NCBI RefSeq assembly: GCF_001440415.1
Contig: NZ_LLYA01000159.1
Span: forward strand, 248,001 to 312,000
Direction: 5' to 3'
DNA length: 64,000 nt
Source of the DNA: Bradyrhizobium retamae
Lineage (GTDB): Bacteria; Pseudomonadota; Alphaproteobacteria; Rhizobiales; Xanthobacteraceae
Of this stretch, positions 1 through 9,217 are shown piece after piece. Every line of letters begins with the position of its first letter. Positions within the stretch are counted from its first letter, which is position 1. The notes under the pieces are model-generated. The model ran no database searches. It was not told where the DNA came from and saw nothing but the letters and a program-made list of their open reading frames with translations. Position numbers and translations under genes: made by a program.

Positions 1-1134
1 CCCTATTGCACGCAAATCCTCGCCGACCACGGCGCCGACGTGATCAAGGTCGAGCCGCCGGCCGGCGATGAAGTGCGCGACTGGGGCCCTCCGTTCCACG
101 AGGAGGACGCGGCCTATTTCGTCGGCATCAACCGCAACAAGCGCTCGATCGGCTTCGACCTCGCGTCCGAAGACGGGCGCGCGGTGCTGATGAAGCTATT
201 GGAGACGGCCGACGTCCTGATCGAGAACTTCAAGCCGGGCACGCTCGACAAATGGGGCATCGGCAACGACGTCTTGCGCGCGAAGTTTCCAAGACTGGTG
301 CACTGCCGGATTTCCGGCTTCGGCGCCGACGGTCCGCGCGGCGGCAATCCCGGCTATGACGCGATCATCCAGGCCATGACCGGCATGATCGCGGCGACCG
401 GCTCGCCCGAAAGCGGCCCGATGCGGATCGGCGTTCCGCTGGTCGACATCACCACCGGGCTTTACGCGGCGATCGGCATCCTGATGGCGCTGTCGGAGCG
501 GCAGCGTTCGGGTCTCGGCCAGTTTCTCGAAACCACGCTGTATGAAACCGGCCTTGCAATCATGCATCCGCACACCGCGAACTATTTCATGCACGGCAAG
601 CCGCCGTCGCTCACCGGCAACGAGCACCCGAACCTCGTTCCCTACGCGATCTTCCCGACCAAGACCGACAACATTTTCATCGGCGTCGGCAATGACGGCA
701 CCTTCCGCAAGCTCGCCAGGGAAATCGGCAAACCCGAACTCGGCACCGATCCGCGCTTTGCCCGCAACAAGGACCGAATCGCCAACCGCGAGGCGCTGCG
801 CGCCGAGCTCGCCGCCGTGTTCAGCCAGCACGAGGCCGAACCGCTCTGCAATCGGCTGCTGGCGGCCGGCCTGCCGGCGGGCCCGGTGCAGAAGATCGAC
901 CAGGCGCTGACCAATCCGCATACGCTGCATCGTGGCGATATCATCGAAAAGGACTGGTACAAGGGCGTCGCCTCCCCGATCCGACTGGAGCGGACCAAGC
1001 CCAGCCTGCGCCGCACGCCGCCGAAATTCAGCCAGCACACATCGGAGGTGCTGGGCGAGTTCGGCTATTCGAAGAGCGAGATCGAGGCGCTAGTCGCCAA
1101 GGGCGCGGTCTGCGGCTCCGAACGCAAGCGCTAA
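1..1134 (+). CDS. CaiB/BaiF family (class III) CoA-transferase, 5'-truncated by window edge
   Basis: The frame is open from the first base (it begins PYCTQILADHGADVIKVE), so the true start lies upstream. About 377 residues are present of a family usually near 400. Class III CoA-transferases move CoA between carboxylic acids in the cytoplasm. Family features seen are the VIKVEPP stretch near the N-terminus, the NKRSIGFDL segment, the VLIENFKPG motif and the G-Y-D-A-I-I-Q-A-M-T-G segment. Where formyl-CoA transferase has its catalytic Asp, this protein has Glu (LYETGL after GLGQFLETT). That alignment was made by eye, and other members may carry Glu too. The substrate cannot be deduced. Confidence 0.88.
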   Translation, partial: PYCTQILADHGADVIKVEPPAGDEVRDWGPPFHEEDAAYFVGINRNKRSIGFDLASEDGRAVLMKLLETADVLIENFKPGTLDKWGIGNDVLRAKFPRLVHCRISGFGADGPRGGNPGYDAIIQAMTGMIAATGSPESGPMRIGVPLVDITTGLYAAIGILMALSERQRSGLGQFLETTLYETGLAIMHPHTANYFMHGKPPSLTGNEHPNLVPYAIFPTKTDNIFIGVGNDGTFRKLAREIGKPELGTDPRFARNKDRIANREALRAELAAVFSQHEAEPLCNRLLAAGLPAGPVQKIDQALTNPHTLHRGDIIEKDWYKGVASPIRLERTKPSLRRTPPKFSQHTSEVLGEFGYSKSEIEALVAKGAVCGSERKR

Positions 1135-1135
1135 A

Positions 1136-1262
1136 CGTCGTCGCCCCTGCGAAAAGCAGGGGTCCATACGCCGCGGCTTCGCTTTGGGAGCGGTGGCAGC
1201 CACCTTCGCAATCACGAACGGCTGTGGTTATGGGCCCCTGCAGTTCGCAGGGGCGACGGCTA
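1136..1262. repeat. Dispersed palindromic repeat (family C)
   Basis: The outer arms are inverted copies: a GTCGCCCCTGCGAA-type sequence at the left and GCAGGGGCGAC at the right, separated by about 70 bases. The right half shares the phrase CTGTGGTTATGG with another element near 28,490. It fills the gap between the CoA-transferase and ugp genes. It may fold as RNA and act as a terminator, but no U-run is seen. Confidence 0.6.
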
Positions 1263-1333
1263 CCACTTGCTCCTTCGCCTATTTTCCGGCTTCCCCAGTC
1301 GCACGCTTTCCCACTAGCATCCTTTCGCTTATA

Positions 1334-1351
1334 CGGTCATTTGCACGTCAT
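1334..1351 (+). promoter_or_regulatory. Possible PhoB box upstream of ugpB
   Basis: CGGTCAT-TTGC-ACGTCAT contains two GTCAT cores 11 bases apart, the period of the PhoB direct repeat (CTGTCAT-N4-CTGTCAT). It matches the consensus at 11 of 14 repeat positions and lies about 55 bases before the ugpB start. ugp operons are classically under phosphate control. This is one imperfect site read by eye. Confidence 0.4.
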
Positions 1352-1405
1352 CCGGCGCTGTTATCGCGCGAAACGAAGGTGACGACCCCAACCTGGAGGA
1401 ATTAC

Positions 1406-2719
1406 ATGGCATTTCGACAATTCGGCCCAGCCGCGGCAGTCACTGCTGCGCTGGCGTTCGCAACACCTGCCCACGCTGTGACCGAGATCCAGTGGTGGCA
1501 CGCCATGACCGGCGGCAACAACGACATCGTTAACAAGCTCGCCGAAGAGTTCAACGCCAGCCAGTCCGACTACAAGGTCGTGCCGTCCTACAAGGGCAGC
1601 TATCCCGACACCATGAACGCCGGCATCGCGGCGTTCCGCGCCGGCAACGCGCCGCACATCATGCAGGTGTTCGAGGTCGGCACCGCCACCATGATGAGCG
1701 CCACCGGCGCCATCAAGCCGGTTTACCAGCTCATGAAGGATGCCGGCGAGCCGTTCGATCCCAAGGCGTACCTGCCGACCATCACCGGCTACTACTCGAC
1801 CTCGAAGGGCGAGATGCTGTCGTTCCCCTTCAACTCGTCGTCCATGGTGATGTGGATCAACAAGGATGAATTGAAGAAGGCCGGCGTCACCGAAATCCCG
1901 AAGACGTGGCCGGAAGTGTTCGACGCCGCCAAGAAGCTGAAGGCGGCGGGGCATGCGACCTGCGGCTTCTCCAACGCCTGGGCAAGCTGGGCCCATATCG
2001 AGCAGTTCTCGGCCTGGCACAACGTGCCGATCGGCACCAAGGCCAACGGCCTCGACGGTTTCGATACCGAGCTGAAGTTCAACTCGCCGCTGCACGTAAG
2101 GCATCTGCAGAACCTGGTGGATCTGCAGAAGGACAAGACCTACGACTATGGCGGACGCACCAGCACCAACGAGGCCCGCTTCGGCTCCGGCGAATGCGCG
2201 ATCTTCTTGACCTCGTCGGGCTATTACGCAACCGCCAAAGGTACGGCCAAATTCGACTTCACCTCGGCGCCGATGCCCTATTACCCTGATGTCGCCGGCG
2301 CCCCGCAGAACTCGATCATCGGCGGCGCGTCGCTCTGGGTGATGGGCGGCAAGAAGCCGGAAGAGTACAAGGGCGTCGCAAAGTTCTTCACCTTCCTGTC
2401 TGACACCAACCGCCAGGCCAAGCTGCATCAGGAGTCCGGCTATCTGCCGATCACCAAGGCGGCCTACGAAAAGTCGATCAAGGACGGCTTCTATGAGAAG
2501 AACCCGACCCTGCAGACTCCCTTGAAGGAACTCACCAACAAGGAGCCGACCGAGAATTCGCGCGGCCTGCGCTTCGGCAACATGGTGCAGATGCGCGACC
2601 TCTGGTCCGAGGAGATCGAGGCGGCGCTGGGCGGCAAGAAGTCCGCGAAGGAAGCCCTCGATGCGGCCGTCTCTCGCGGCAATGCCATGTTGCGCACCTT
2701 CGAGAAGACTGCAAAGTAG
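1406..2719 (+). CDS. ugpB: sn-glycerol-3-phosphate ABC transporter, periplasmic binding protein UgpB
   Basis: This 437-residue solute-binding protein captures glycerol-3-phosphate in the periplasm for the UgpAEC transporter. The chosen ATG follows GGAGG by 7 bases and opens a Sec signal peptide ending near residue 24 (ATPAHA). The frame stays open further upstream, but that part lacks a ribosome site and reads through repeat DNA. The mature protein begins VTEIQWWHAM, typical of UgpB and family 1 binding proteins. It is first of four same-strand transporter genes, all matching Ugp components. A related sugar or glycerophosphodiester substrate is possible. Confidence 0.93.
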   Translation: MAFRQFGPAAAVTAALAFATPAHAVTEIQWWHAMTGGNNDIVNKLAEEFNASQSDYKVVPSYKGSYPDTMNAGIAAFRAGNAPHIMQVFEVGTATMMSATGAIKPVYQLMKDAGEPFDPKAYLPTITGYYSTSKGEMLSFPFNSSSMVMWINKDELKKAGVTEIPKTWPEVFDAAKKLKAAGHATCGFSNAWASWAHIEQFSAWHNVPIGTKANGLDGFDTELKFNSPLHVRHLQNLVDLQKDKTYDYGGRTSTNEARFGSGECAIFLTSSGYYATAKGTAKFDFTSAPMPYYPDVAGAPQNSIIGGASLWVMGGKKPEEYKGVAKFFTFLSDTNRQAKLHQESGYLPITKAAYEKSIKDGFYEKNPTLQTPLKELTNKEPTENSRGLRFGNMVQMRDLWSEEIEAALGGKKSAKEALDAAVSRGNAMLRTFEKTAK

Positions 2720-2741
2720 GCGAAGCTGAACCAGACTACCG

Positions 2742-2772
2742 GCGCTCCCTCCCGAATTGCGGGAGGGAGCGC
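2742..2772 (+). promoter_or_regulatory. Intercistronic hairpin between ugpB and ugpA
   Basis: A perfect 13-bp stem (GCGCTCCCTCCCG with its complement) closes an AATTG loop. No U-run follows, so it is more likely to protect the ugpB message or partly attenuate than to end transcription. Binding proteins are usually needed in excess over their membrane components. Confidence 0.7.
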
Positions 2773-2800
2773 TTGCATCACCGGTAACCGCGACGCCTGA

Positions 2801-3682
2801 ATGGAAAAGTCCATCGTCTTCAACAACCGCCTGCTGCCTTACATGCTGCTGCTGCCGCAGCTCGTCATCACGGTTGTCTTCTTCTATTGGCCGGCAAGCC
2901 AGGCGATCTGGCAGTCCTTCCTGCGCGAGGACGCGTTCGGCCTGGTCTCCGAATTCGTCGGGCTGGAGAATTATCAGGCCCTGTTCGCTCAGCCGGAATA
3001 CTACCGGTCGATGCTGACGACGGTGATCTTCTCGACGCTGGTTGCGGCGCTGTCGCTCTCGATCGCGCTGTTGTTCGCAACCCAGGCCGACAAGAATCTG
3101 AAGGCCGCGCCCGCCTACAAGACGCTGATGATCTGGCCCTATGCGGTGGCGCCCGCGGTGGCCGGCGTGCTCTGGTTCTTCATGTTCCAGCCTTCGCTCG
3201 GCATGCTGGCGCGCCCGCTGCGCGGCATGGGTCTCGACTGGAATCCGCTGCTTAACGAGAACCACGCCATGATGCTGGTGGTGATGGCGTCCGTCTGGAA
3301 GCAGATCTCCTACAATTTCCTGTTCTTCCTGGCCGGCCTGCAATCGATCCCGAAAAGCGTGATCGAGGCCAGCGCCATCGACGGCGCCCGGCCGGTGCGC
3401 CGCTTCTGGACCATCATCTTCCCGTTGCTGTCGCCGACGACGTTCTTCCTGCTGGTGGTCAACGTCGTCTACGTCTTCTTCGACACGTTCGGCATCATCG
3501 ACGCCGTCACCGGCGGCGGACCCGCCGGCGCCACCACCACCATGGTCTACAAGGTCTATGCCGACGGCCGTCTCGGTGGCGACCTCGGCGGCTCGGCGGC
3601 GCAGTCGGTGGTGCTGATGGTCATCGTGATCGCGCTGACCGCGATCCAGTTCCGCTATGTCGAGCGCAAGGTGCAGTACTGA
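2801..3682 (+). CDS. ugpA: Glycerol-3-phosphate ABC transporter permease UgpA
   Basis: This 293-residue inner-membrane permease pairs with UgpE to form the channel. It has an N-terminal hydrophobic segment (LLPYMLLLPQLVITVVFFYW) and about six membrane helices. The permease EAA loop is seen around EASAIDGARPVRRFWTIIFPLL, where the cytoplasmic ATPase docks. Length is normal for the family. Its stop codon overlaps the ugpE start by one base (TGATG), so the two permeases are probably translationally coupled. Confidence 0.94.
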   Translation: MEKSIVFNNRLLPYMLLLPQLVITVVFFYWPASQAIWQSFLREDAFGLVSEFVGLENYQALFAQPEYYRSMLTTVIFSTLVAALSLSIALLFATQADKNLKAAPAYKTLMIWPYAVAPAVAGVLWFFMFQPSLGMLARPLRGMGLDWNPLLNENHAMMLVVMASVWKQISYNFLFFLAGLQSIPKSVIEASAIDGARPVRRFWTIIFPLLSPTTFFLLVVNVVYVFFDTFGIIDAVTGGGPAGATTTMVYKVYADGRLGGDLGGSAAQSVVLMVIVIALTAIQFRYVERKVQY

Positions 3683-4530
3683 TGGTCGAGCATCGCCCGC
3701 TCACCGATTTCATCGCCTACGCCATCCTGACGCTTGGCATATTCATCGTCGCTTTCCCGGTTTATCTCGCGCTGGTCGCCTCGACCCATGACGCGGCGAC
3801 GGTGGTCGGCGGCCACATGCCGGCGACGCCCGGCAGCCGCGCGCTGGAGAATTATTATCGCGCCATCTTCGTCGGCGGCACGCGCACCAGCCGCGAGCCG
3901 GTGGCCAACATGCTGATCAATTCCTTCGTCTCGGCGATCGGCATTGCGGTGGGCAAGATCTTCATCTCGATCCTGTCGGCCTATGCGGTGGTCTATTTCC
4001 GCTTTCCCTTCCGCAAGACAGCGTTCTGGATCATCTTCATCACGCTGATGCTGCCGGTCGAAGTGCGCATCTACCCGACCTACAAGGTGGTTGCGGATTT
4101 GCGGCTGCTCGACACCTATGCCGGCCTGATCCTGCCGCTGATTGCATCCGCCACCGGCACGCTGCTGTTCCGCCAGTTCTTCATGACGGTGCCGGATGAA
4201 CTTCTGGAAGCCTCGCGGATCGACGGCGCCGGCCCCTTCCGCTTCTTTTGGGATACGCTCTTGCCGCTGTCGGTGACGACCATGGCGGCGCTGTTCGTCA
4301 TCCAGTTCATCTATGGCTGGAATCAATATCTCTGGCCGCTTTTGATCACCACGCAGGACTCGATGCAGACCATCGTGATCGGCATCAAGAAGATGTTGGT
4401 GACGACCGACGAGCTGGCCGAATGGCAGCTCGCAATGGCGACTGCGGTCCTCGCCATGCTGCCGCCGGTCGCCGTGGTCATATTCATGCAGCGGCTGTTC
4501 GTCCGCGGCCTGGTCCAGACGGAAAAGTGA
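3682..4530 (+). CDS. ugpE: Glycerol-3-phosphate ABC transporter permease UgpE
   Basis: This is the second permease subunit, 282 residues, with about six hydrophobic helices. It starts inside the ugpA stop codon. The EAA loop is recognisable (LLEASRIDGAGPFRFFWDTLLPL), followed by the segment FIYGWNQYLWPLL that is characteristic of UgpE and MalG-like permeases. It ends 16 bases before ugpC, consistent with one transcript for all four genes. Confidence 0.94.
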   Translation: MVEHRPLTDFIAYAILTLGIFIVAFPVYLALVASTHDAATVVGGHMPATPGSRALENYYRAIFVGGTRTSREPVANMLINSFVSAIGIAVGKIFISILSAYAVVYFRFPFRKTAFWIIFITLMLPVEVRIYPTYKVVADLRLLDTYAGLILPLIASATGTLLFRQFFMTVPDELLEASRIDGAGPFRFFWDTLLPLSVTTMAALFVIQFIYGWNQYLWPLLITTQDSMQTIVIGIKKMLVTTDELAEWQLAMATAVLAMLPPVAVVIFMQRLFVRGLVQTEK

Positions 4531-4546
4531 ATATGGCGAATACTCG

Positions 4547-5635
<1,089 letters not shown>

Positions 5636-5636
5636 T

Positions 5637-5681
5637 CCGTCATTTCCGGGATGGTCCGAAGGACCAGCCCCGGAATGACGG
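5637..5681. repeat. Large hairpin repeat (family D) after ugpC
   Basis: CCGTCATT and AATGACGG arms enclose CCGGG/CCCGG and an inner TGGTCC-GAA-GGACCA stem, giving one long interrupted hairpin. It begins one base after the ugpC stop codon and probably terminates or protects the ugp transcript. It resembles a repeat commonly seen in Bradyrhizobium intergenic DNA, from recollection. Confidence 0.65.
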
Positions 5682-5724
5682 TGGAAAACCCCACCACCGC
5701 CGATTTACGTAGCGTTCAGAGGCG

Positions 5725-5752
5725 CTTGAACCTCCCCAAATCACCCCCATAT
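5725..5752 (+). promoter_or_regulatory. Sigma-32 (RpoH)-type promoter of hsp20
   Basis: CTTGAA at 5725-5730 and CCCCATAT at 5745-5752 are separated by 14 bases. Both hexamer regions match the E. coli heat-shock consensus (CTTGAAA, CCCCATNT). They do not match the alphaproteobacterial -10 form found before dnaK. Transcription would start near 5760, leaving an untranslated leader of about 80 bases that contains the ROSE element. Confidence 0.65.
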
Positions 5753-5759
5753 TCCTTCT

Positions 5760-5841
5760 TGACCGGACGGCAAGTCGGCCGGCCGGTTGAATGGGGCGCC
5801 GCAAGGGCCCCTCAAAGTCGCTTCGAGAGGACTTTGTGATG
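5760..5841 (+). ncRNA. ROSE-type RNA thermometer in the hsp20 leader
   Basis: The last hairpin (5813-5836) pairs CAAAGTC with GACTTTG and buries the ribosome site. The conserved ROSE motif UYGCU is present as UCGCU at 5818-5822, opposite AGGA at 5828-5831, with G5820 left bulged exactly as in known ROSE elements. An upstream hairpin with a GCAA loop (GGGGC...GCCCC, about 5793-5811) fits the multi-stem layout. ROSE elements repress rhizobial small heat-shock genes until heat melts the final helix. Confidence 0.82.
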
Positions 5842-6264
5842 TCTCGTGTTCCTTCGTTATCAAGTCCGTTCCTGCTTGGGTTCGACGAAATTGAGCGTGC
5901 GCTCGATCGCGTCGTCAAAGGCGCCGACGGCTATCCTCCCTACAACATCGAGCGGTGTGACCGCGCCAACGGCCAGCCCGAACGGTTGCGCATCACGCTG
6001 GCGGTGGCGGGTTTTACCCGTGACCAACTCGATGTGACCATTGAGGAAAACCAGCTCGTGATCCGGGGCCGCCAGCAGGACGATAAGGCTCGGCAGTACA
6101 TCCATCGCGGCATCGCCGCGCGCCACTTCCAGCGCACCTTCGTGCTGGCGGAGGGGATGCAGGTGCTGGGCGCGGATTTGAAAAACGGGCTGTTGTCGAT
6201 CGACCTTGCCAGGCCGGAGCCTGAAAGGGTCGTTAAGACAATCGCTATCAATGAGCACGAATAA
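5839..6264 (+). CDS. hsp20: Small heat-shock protein, Hsp20/alpha-crystallin family (IbpA-like)
   Basis: This 141-residue ATP-independent holdase binds unfolding proteins in the cytoplasm. The start ATG lies 8 bases after AGAGG inside the ROSE hairpin, and a longer upstream reading is rejected because it would run through that leader. The N-terminus has the IbpA-like FDEIERALDRV and GYPPYNIER segments. The alpha-crystallin domain covers roughly residues 35-130 (LRITLAVAGF near its start, LKNGLLSIDL near its end), with a short C-terminal tail. The next gene is DUF1150, its usual neighbour. Regulation is read directly from the promoter and thermometer upstream. Confidence 0.93.
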   Translation: MSRVPSLSSPFLLGFDEIERALDRVVKGADGYPPYNIERCDRANGQPERLRITLAVAGFTRDQLDVTIEENQLVIRGRQQDDKARQYIHRGIAARHFQRTFVLAEGMQVLGADLKNGLLSIDLARPEPERVVKTIAINEHE

Positions 6265-6316
6265 TAGTGGAACAAGGAGCGGACTCGACCGCTTAGTCTC
6301 CAGAGGAGTCGAGACC

Positions 6317-6583
6317 ATGAGTGACATGAGTGTGACCTTCGAACCCGAAAAAGTTTCCGTTGAGGCGCTGGCCCATCTTGGCGAAGGCCATATCGCCTAC
6401 GTGAAACAAGTCCGTTCCGAGGACGTGCCGGGACTGTTTCCGCAGGCGCCGAAAATCGCGCCAGGGCTGAAACTGTTCGCGCTGCATGCCGCCGACGGCA
6501 CCCCGATCATGCTGACCGACAGCCGCGAAGCGGCGATCGCCAACGCATGGAGCAACGAGCTTCAGGCCGTCAGCGTGCACTGA
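6317..6583 (+). CDS. DUF1150 family protein
   Basis: This is an 88-residue cytoplasmic protein of unknown function that in alphaproteobacteria often follows an hsp20 gene, as here, 52 bases downstream. The ATG used follows AGAGGAG. Immediately upstream, CTCC-AGA-GGAG could fold over the Shine-Dalgarno site, a hint of structure-based control. The recognisable core is the ALAHLGEGHIAYVK segment, a central APGLKLFALHAADGTPIML segment, and a C-terminal region with DSREAAIANAW. Co-expression with hsp20 under heat is likely. No enzymatic motif is visible. Confidence 0.85.
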   Translation: MSDMSVTFEPEKVSVEALAHLGEGHIAYVKQVRSEDVPGLFPQAPKIAPGLKLFALHAADGTPIMLTDSREAAIANAWSNELQAVSVH

Positions 6584-6665
6584 CGCAGCATTTGCTGCTG
6601 TCACTGACGAAGCTTCGCCGGCATCGACTGATCTGATGCCGAGTGAATGCGAGAAGAGAGTTTCG

Positions 6666-6690
6666 GATACGCGGGCATCGCCCGCGTATC
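6666..6690. terminator. Bidirectional terminator hairpin
   Basis: A perfect 11-bp stem, GATACGCGGGC paired with GCCCGCGTATC, closes an ATC loop between the convergent DUF1150 and chemoreceptor genes. The plus side is followed by TTCGTT, a weak U-tract. Confidence 0.75.
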
Positions 6691-6716
6691 TTCGTTAATA
6701 GCAAATTCCAATCCGC

Positions 6717-8405
6717 CTAGGCCGCACGCACGGTCGAGAGGAATTTCTCCACCTCGCCCTTGAGATGATTGCTCTGTCCCAGCAGCGAGCGGGCCAGACC
6801 GTGCACATGCGTCGATGCCGCGCCGGTGTCGGTCGCGCCGCGGTTGACGTCGGTGATGCTGCCCGCGACCTGCGTGGCGCCCTGCGCCGCCTGCTGCACA
6901 TTGCGCGAGATCTCCTGCGTCGTGGCGCCCTGCTCTTCCACCGCTGCCGCGATTGCCTGCGAGATTTCCGCGATGCGGCCGATCGTGCCGCCGATTTCTT
7001 GGATCGCCGACACCGACTGATTGGTCGCCGATTGCATCTGGCCGATCTGCTCGCTGATTTCCTCGGTCGCTTTCGCGGTCTGCGCGGCAAGCGCCTTGAC
7101 TTCGGAGGCGACGACGGCAAATCCACGTCCCGCCTCGCCGGCGCGCGCCGCCTCGATCGTGGCGTTCAGCGCCAGCAAGTTGGTCTGCTCGGCGACCGCG
7201 CTGATCATCTTGACCACTTCGCCGATCCGGCTGGCGGACTGCGCGAGATCGGCAATCCGCGCGTTAGTCTGCTCGACCTGGCTGACCGCCTCGCGGGATA
7301 TCTTGTGCGAATCCTGGACCTGGCGGCTGATCTCCGACACCGAACAGGCCATCTCTTCCGCGGCCGTCGCGGCGGACTGCGCGTTGGCCGAGGATTGCTC
7401 CGATGCGGAGGCAACGGTTGCCGAGAGCATCTGGGTCACTTCGGCGGTCTTGGTTAGCTGTCCGGCCGATGATTCGAGTTCGGATGAGGCTGTCGATACG
7501 GTCTGGATGATCTTTCCAATCGCGGCATCGAAGCCATCGGCCATCTGCTGCATCGCGGCCTTGCGTTCGCCTTCGGCCTTCGACTTCAGACTTGCCTGCT
7601 CCTGTTCCATCGACTGAACGCGCAGCGCGTTGTCCTTGAACACCTGAACCGCGCGCGCCATGGCGCCGACTTCGTCGTCACGGCTGAGGGCCGGGACCGA
7701 GACAGAGAGATCGCCGCCGGCAAGGCCCTTCATCACGTCGGTCATCTCGGCGATGGGGCGTATGACGCCGAATGCCACACCGAAAATGCCGGCGCCGATG
7801 ACCAGAAATACCGCGGCCGAAACGCCCCACAGCACCCACGTGAACGTGCTCACGCGCCCCGTCGCCGCGACCTCCGTCGCCGCGTTCTGGTCGTTGGTCT
7901 GCTTGACGATGTCGTCGATGATGGCGCGGTGCGCCGTATAACGCGCGGTGATCTCGGCGTAGGATTTCGCCGCCGCCGTGCCATCGCCCTTGGCGAGCGC
8001 GGGCAACAGGCCGTCCTGGATCGCGGTCCAGAAGCGTTTGACTTCGCCGTCGGATTTATCGACCAGCTTGCTCTTGAGCACCGGGTCGAGATCGGATTTG
8101 ACCCAGAAGTCGCGTCGCTCGTCATATTCCTTCTTGAGCTGCGCGATACGGTCGCGATGCGCCGAAAGCTTCGCCGGATCGTGCAGCACGAGGGTGGCCT
8201 CGAGATAGGCTTCGATGACATATTCCGGCGGCGGCAGGATGTCGGCGATGAGGTCGTTGCCAAGCTTGATCTGGTTATAGAGCGGGCCGCCGACCTTGAG
8301 CTGCGACAGGCCGTAAACACTGGTAGCAATCACGGCACCGAGGCCCAATGCAGTGACCAATCCAAAAATCAATATCGCGCGCGAAATCGTCAGCCGCAGC
8401 ATCAT
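6717..8405 (-). CDS. Methyl-accepting chemotaxis protein
   Basis: This 562-residue inner-membrane chemoreceptor signals to CheW/CheA. A first membrane helix (about residues 8-30) is followed by a periplasmic domain of about 155 residues and a second helix around residues 190-215. A HAMP linker follows (VIRPIAEMTDVMKGLAGGD), then a long coiled-coil signalling domain. The hairpin tip is clear (ISAVAEQTNLLALNATIEAARAGE). No other chemotaxis gene is nearby, so it is an orphan receptor that depends on a Che system elsewhere. The ligand is unknown. The start is one of two adjacent ATG codons. Confidence 0.95.
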   Translation of the reverse strand: MMLRLTISRAILIFGLVTALGLGAVIATSVYGLSQLKVGGPLYNQIKLGNDLIADILPPPEYVIEAYLEATLVLHDPAKLSAHRDRIAQLKKEYDERRDFWVKSDLDPVLKSKLVDKSDGEVKRFWTAIQDGLLPALAKGDGTAAAKSYAEITARYTAHRAIIDDIVKQTNDQNAATEVAATGRVSTFTWVLWGVSAAVFLVIGAGIFGVAFGVIRPIAEMTDVMKGLAGGDLSVSVPALSRDDEVGAMARAVQVFKDNALRVQSMEQEQASLKSKAEGERKAAMQQMADGFDAAIGKIIQTVSTASSELESSAGQLTKTAEVTQMLSATVASASEQSSANAQSAATAAEEMACSVSEISRQVQDSHKISREAVSQVEQTNARIADLAQSASRIGEVVKMISAVAEQTNLLALNATIEAARAGEAGRGFAVVASEVKALAAQTAKATEEISEQIGQMQSATNQSVSAIQEIGGTIGRIAEISQAIAAAVEEQGATTQEISRNVQQAAQGATQVAGSITDVNRGATDTGAASTHVHGLARSLLGQSNHLKGEVEKFLSTVRAA

Positions 8406-8521
8406 GGCAATGTTCTTCGGGCAGAGGAAAAATCCCAGCGAACCAAATAACTGCCATTTAGCTTAAAATTGCGTTTAGCCGCTCTACCACTGGGCGAGGA
8501 ATGGCCGTTCCTCGCGAGGAA

Positions 8522-8983
8522 CTACGCTGCGCTGGCCGGCGGCAGCGCCAGCACCGAATAGATCGCCTGGGCGTCGCGGGAGGCGCGGAGCTTCTTGGCA
8601 ACGTCCTGGTCGCGCAACAGGCGCGCGATCCGCGCCAGTGCCTTCAAATGATCGGCGCCGGCGCCTTCCGGGGCCAGCAGCAGGAAGATCAGGTCGACCG
8701 GCTGGCCGTCCATCGCCTCGAAATCGATCGGGCGTTCCAGCCGGGCGAACAGCCCGAACAGCTTTTCCAGTTTCGGCAGTTTGCCGTGCGGAATGGCGAC
8801 GCCATAGCCCACCGCGGTGGTGCCCAGTTTCTCCCGCTGCAACAGCACCTCGAACACCGAGCGTTCGTTCTGGCCGGTCAGGGCGGAAGCGCGCGCGGCC
8901 AGCTCCTGCAGCGCCTGCTTCTTGCTGATGACCTTCAAAGCGGGGAGAATCGCCTCGGGTGCGACCAGATCGGTAATCGTCAT
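8522..8983 (-). CDS. ptsN: Nitrogen-regulatory PTS enzyme IIA component, PtsN
   Basis: This 153-residue cytoplasmic EIIA-Ntr phosphocarrier accepts phosphate from NPr and links nitrogen/carbon status to potassium and other regulation. The phosphorylated histidine is His66 in the motif GVAIPHGKL. The fold covers nearly the whole length. It lies downstream of hpf and rpoN on the same strand, the conserved rpoN-hpf-ptsN order of proteobacteria. A 234-base gap separates it from hpf and probably contains its own promoter, although I could not assign -35 and -10 boxes. Confidence 0.95.
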   Translation of the reverse strand: MTITDLVAPEAILPALKVISKKQALQELAARASALTGQNERSVFEVLLQREKLGTTAVGYGVAIPHGKLPKLEKLFGLFARLERPIDFEAMDGQPVDLIFLLLAPEGAGADHLKALARIARLLRDQDVAKKLRASRDAQAIYSVLALPPASAA

Positions 8984-9217
8984 GGGGCGTTCCGAGGTGA
9001 ATTAAACCGTCAGGTTGCGAGATAGGTTCGAGAACCGGGGCGTCAAGAAGATGAGGCTGGAGGCGGGGTTAACGCCCGCGTCCCGATTTGCACGGCTTCT
9101 ACTCCAACGCAGGCGCGGTGCCAACTCCCGAAGGGGCCAGTTCGTGCACCCTATGCTTAAAGGGCGGCGGACCATAGGGAGGGCCAATGGGGGCGTCAAT
9201 GCCATCGGGCATAGATC

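Noticed and set aside
1361..3343. Minus-strand frame of 660 codons across ugpB and ugpA
   Set aside because: Shadow of two well-supported genes, with His/Arg-rich composition and no motifs.
8441..8520. tRNA-like phrases (AGTGGTAGAGC and GGTTCG) on the minus strand between mcp and ptsN
   Set aside because: No acceptor or anticodon stem can be formed, so it is not a tRNA. I leave it as part of the mcp upstream region.
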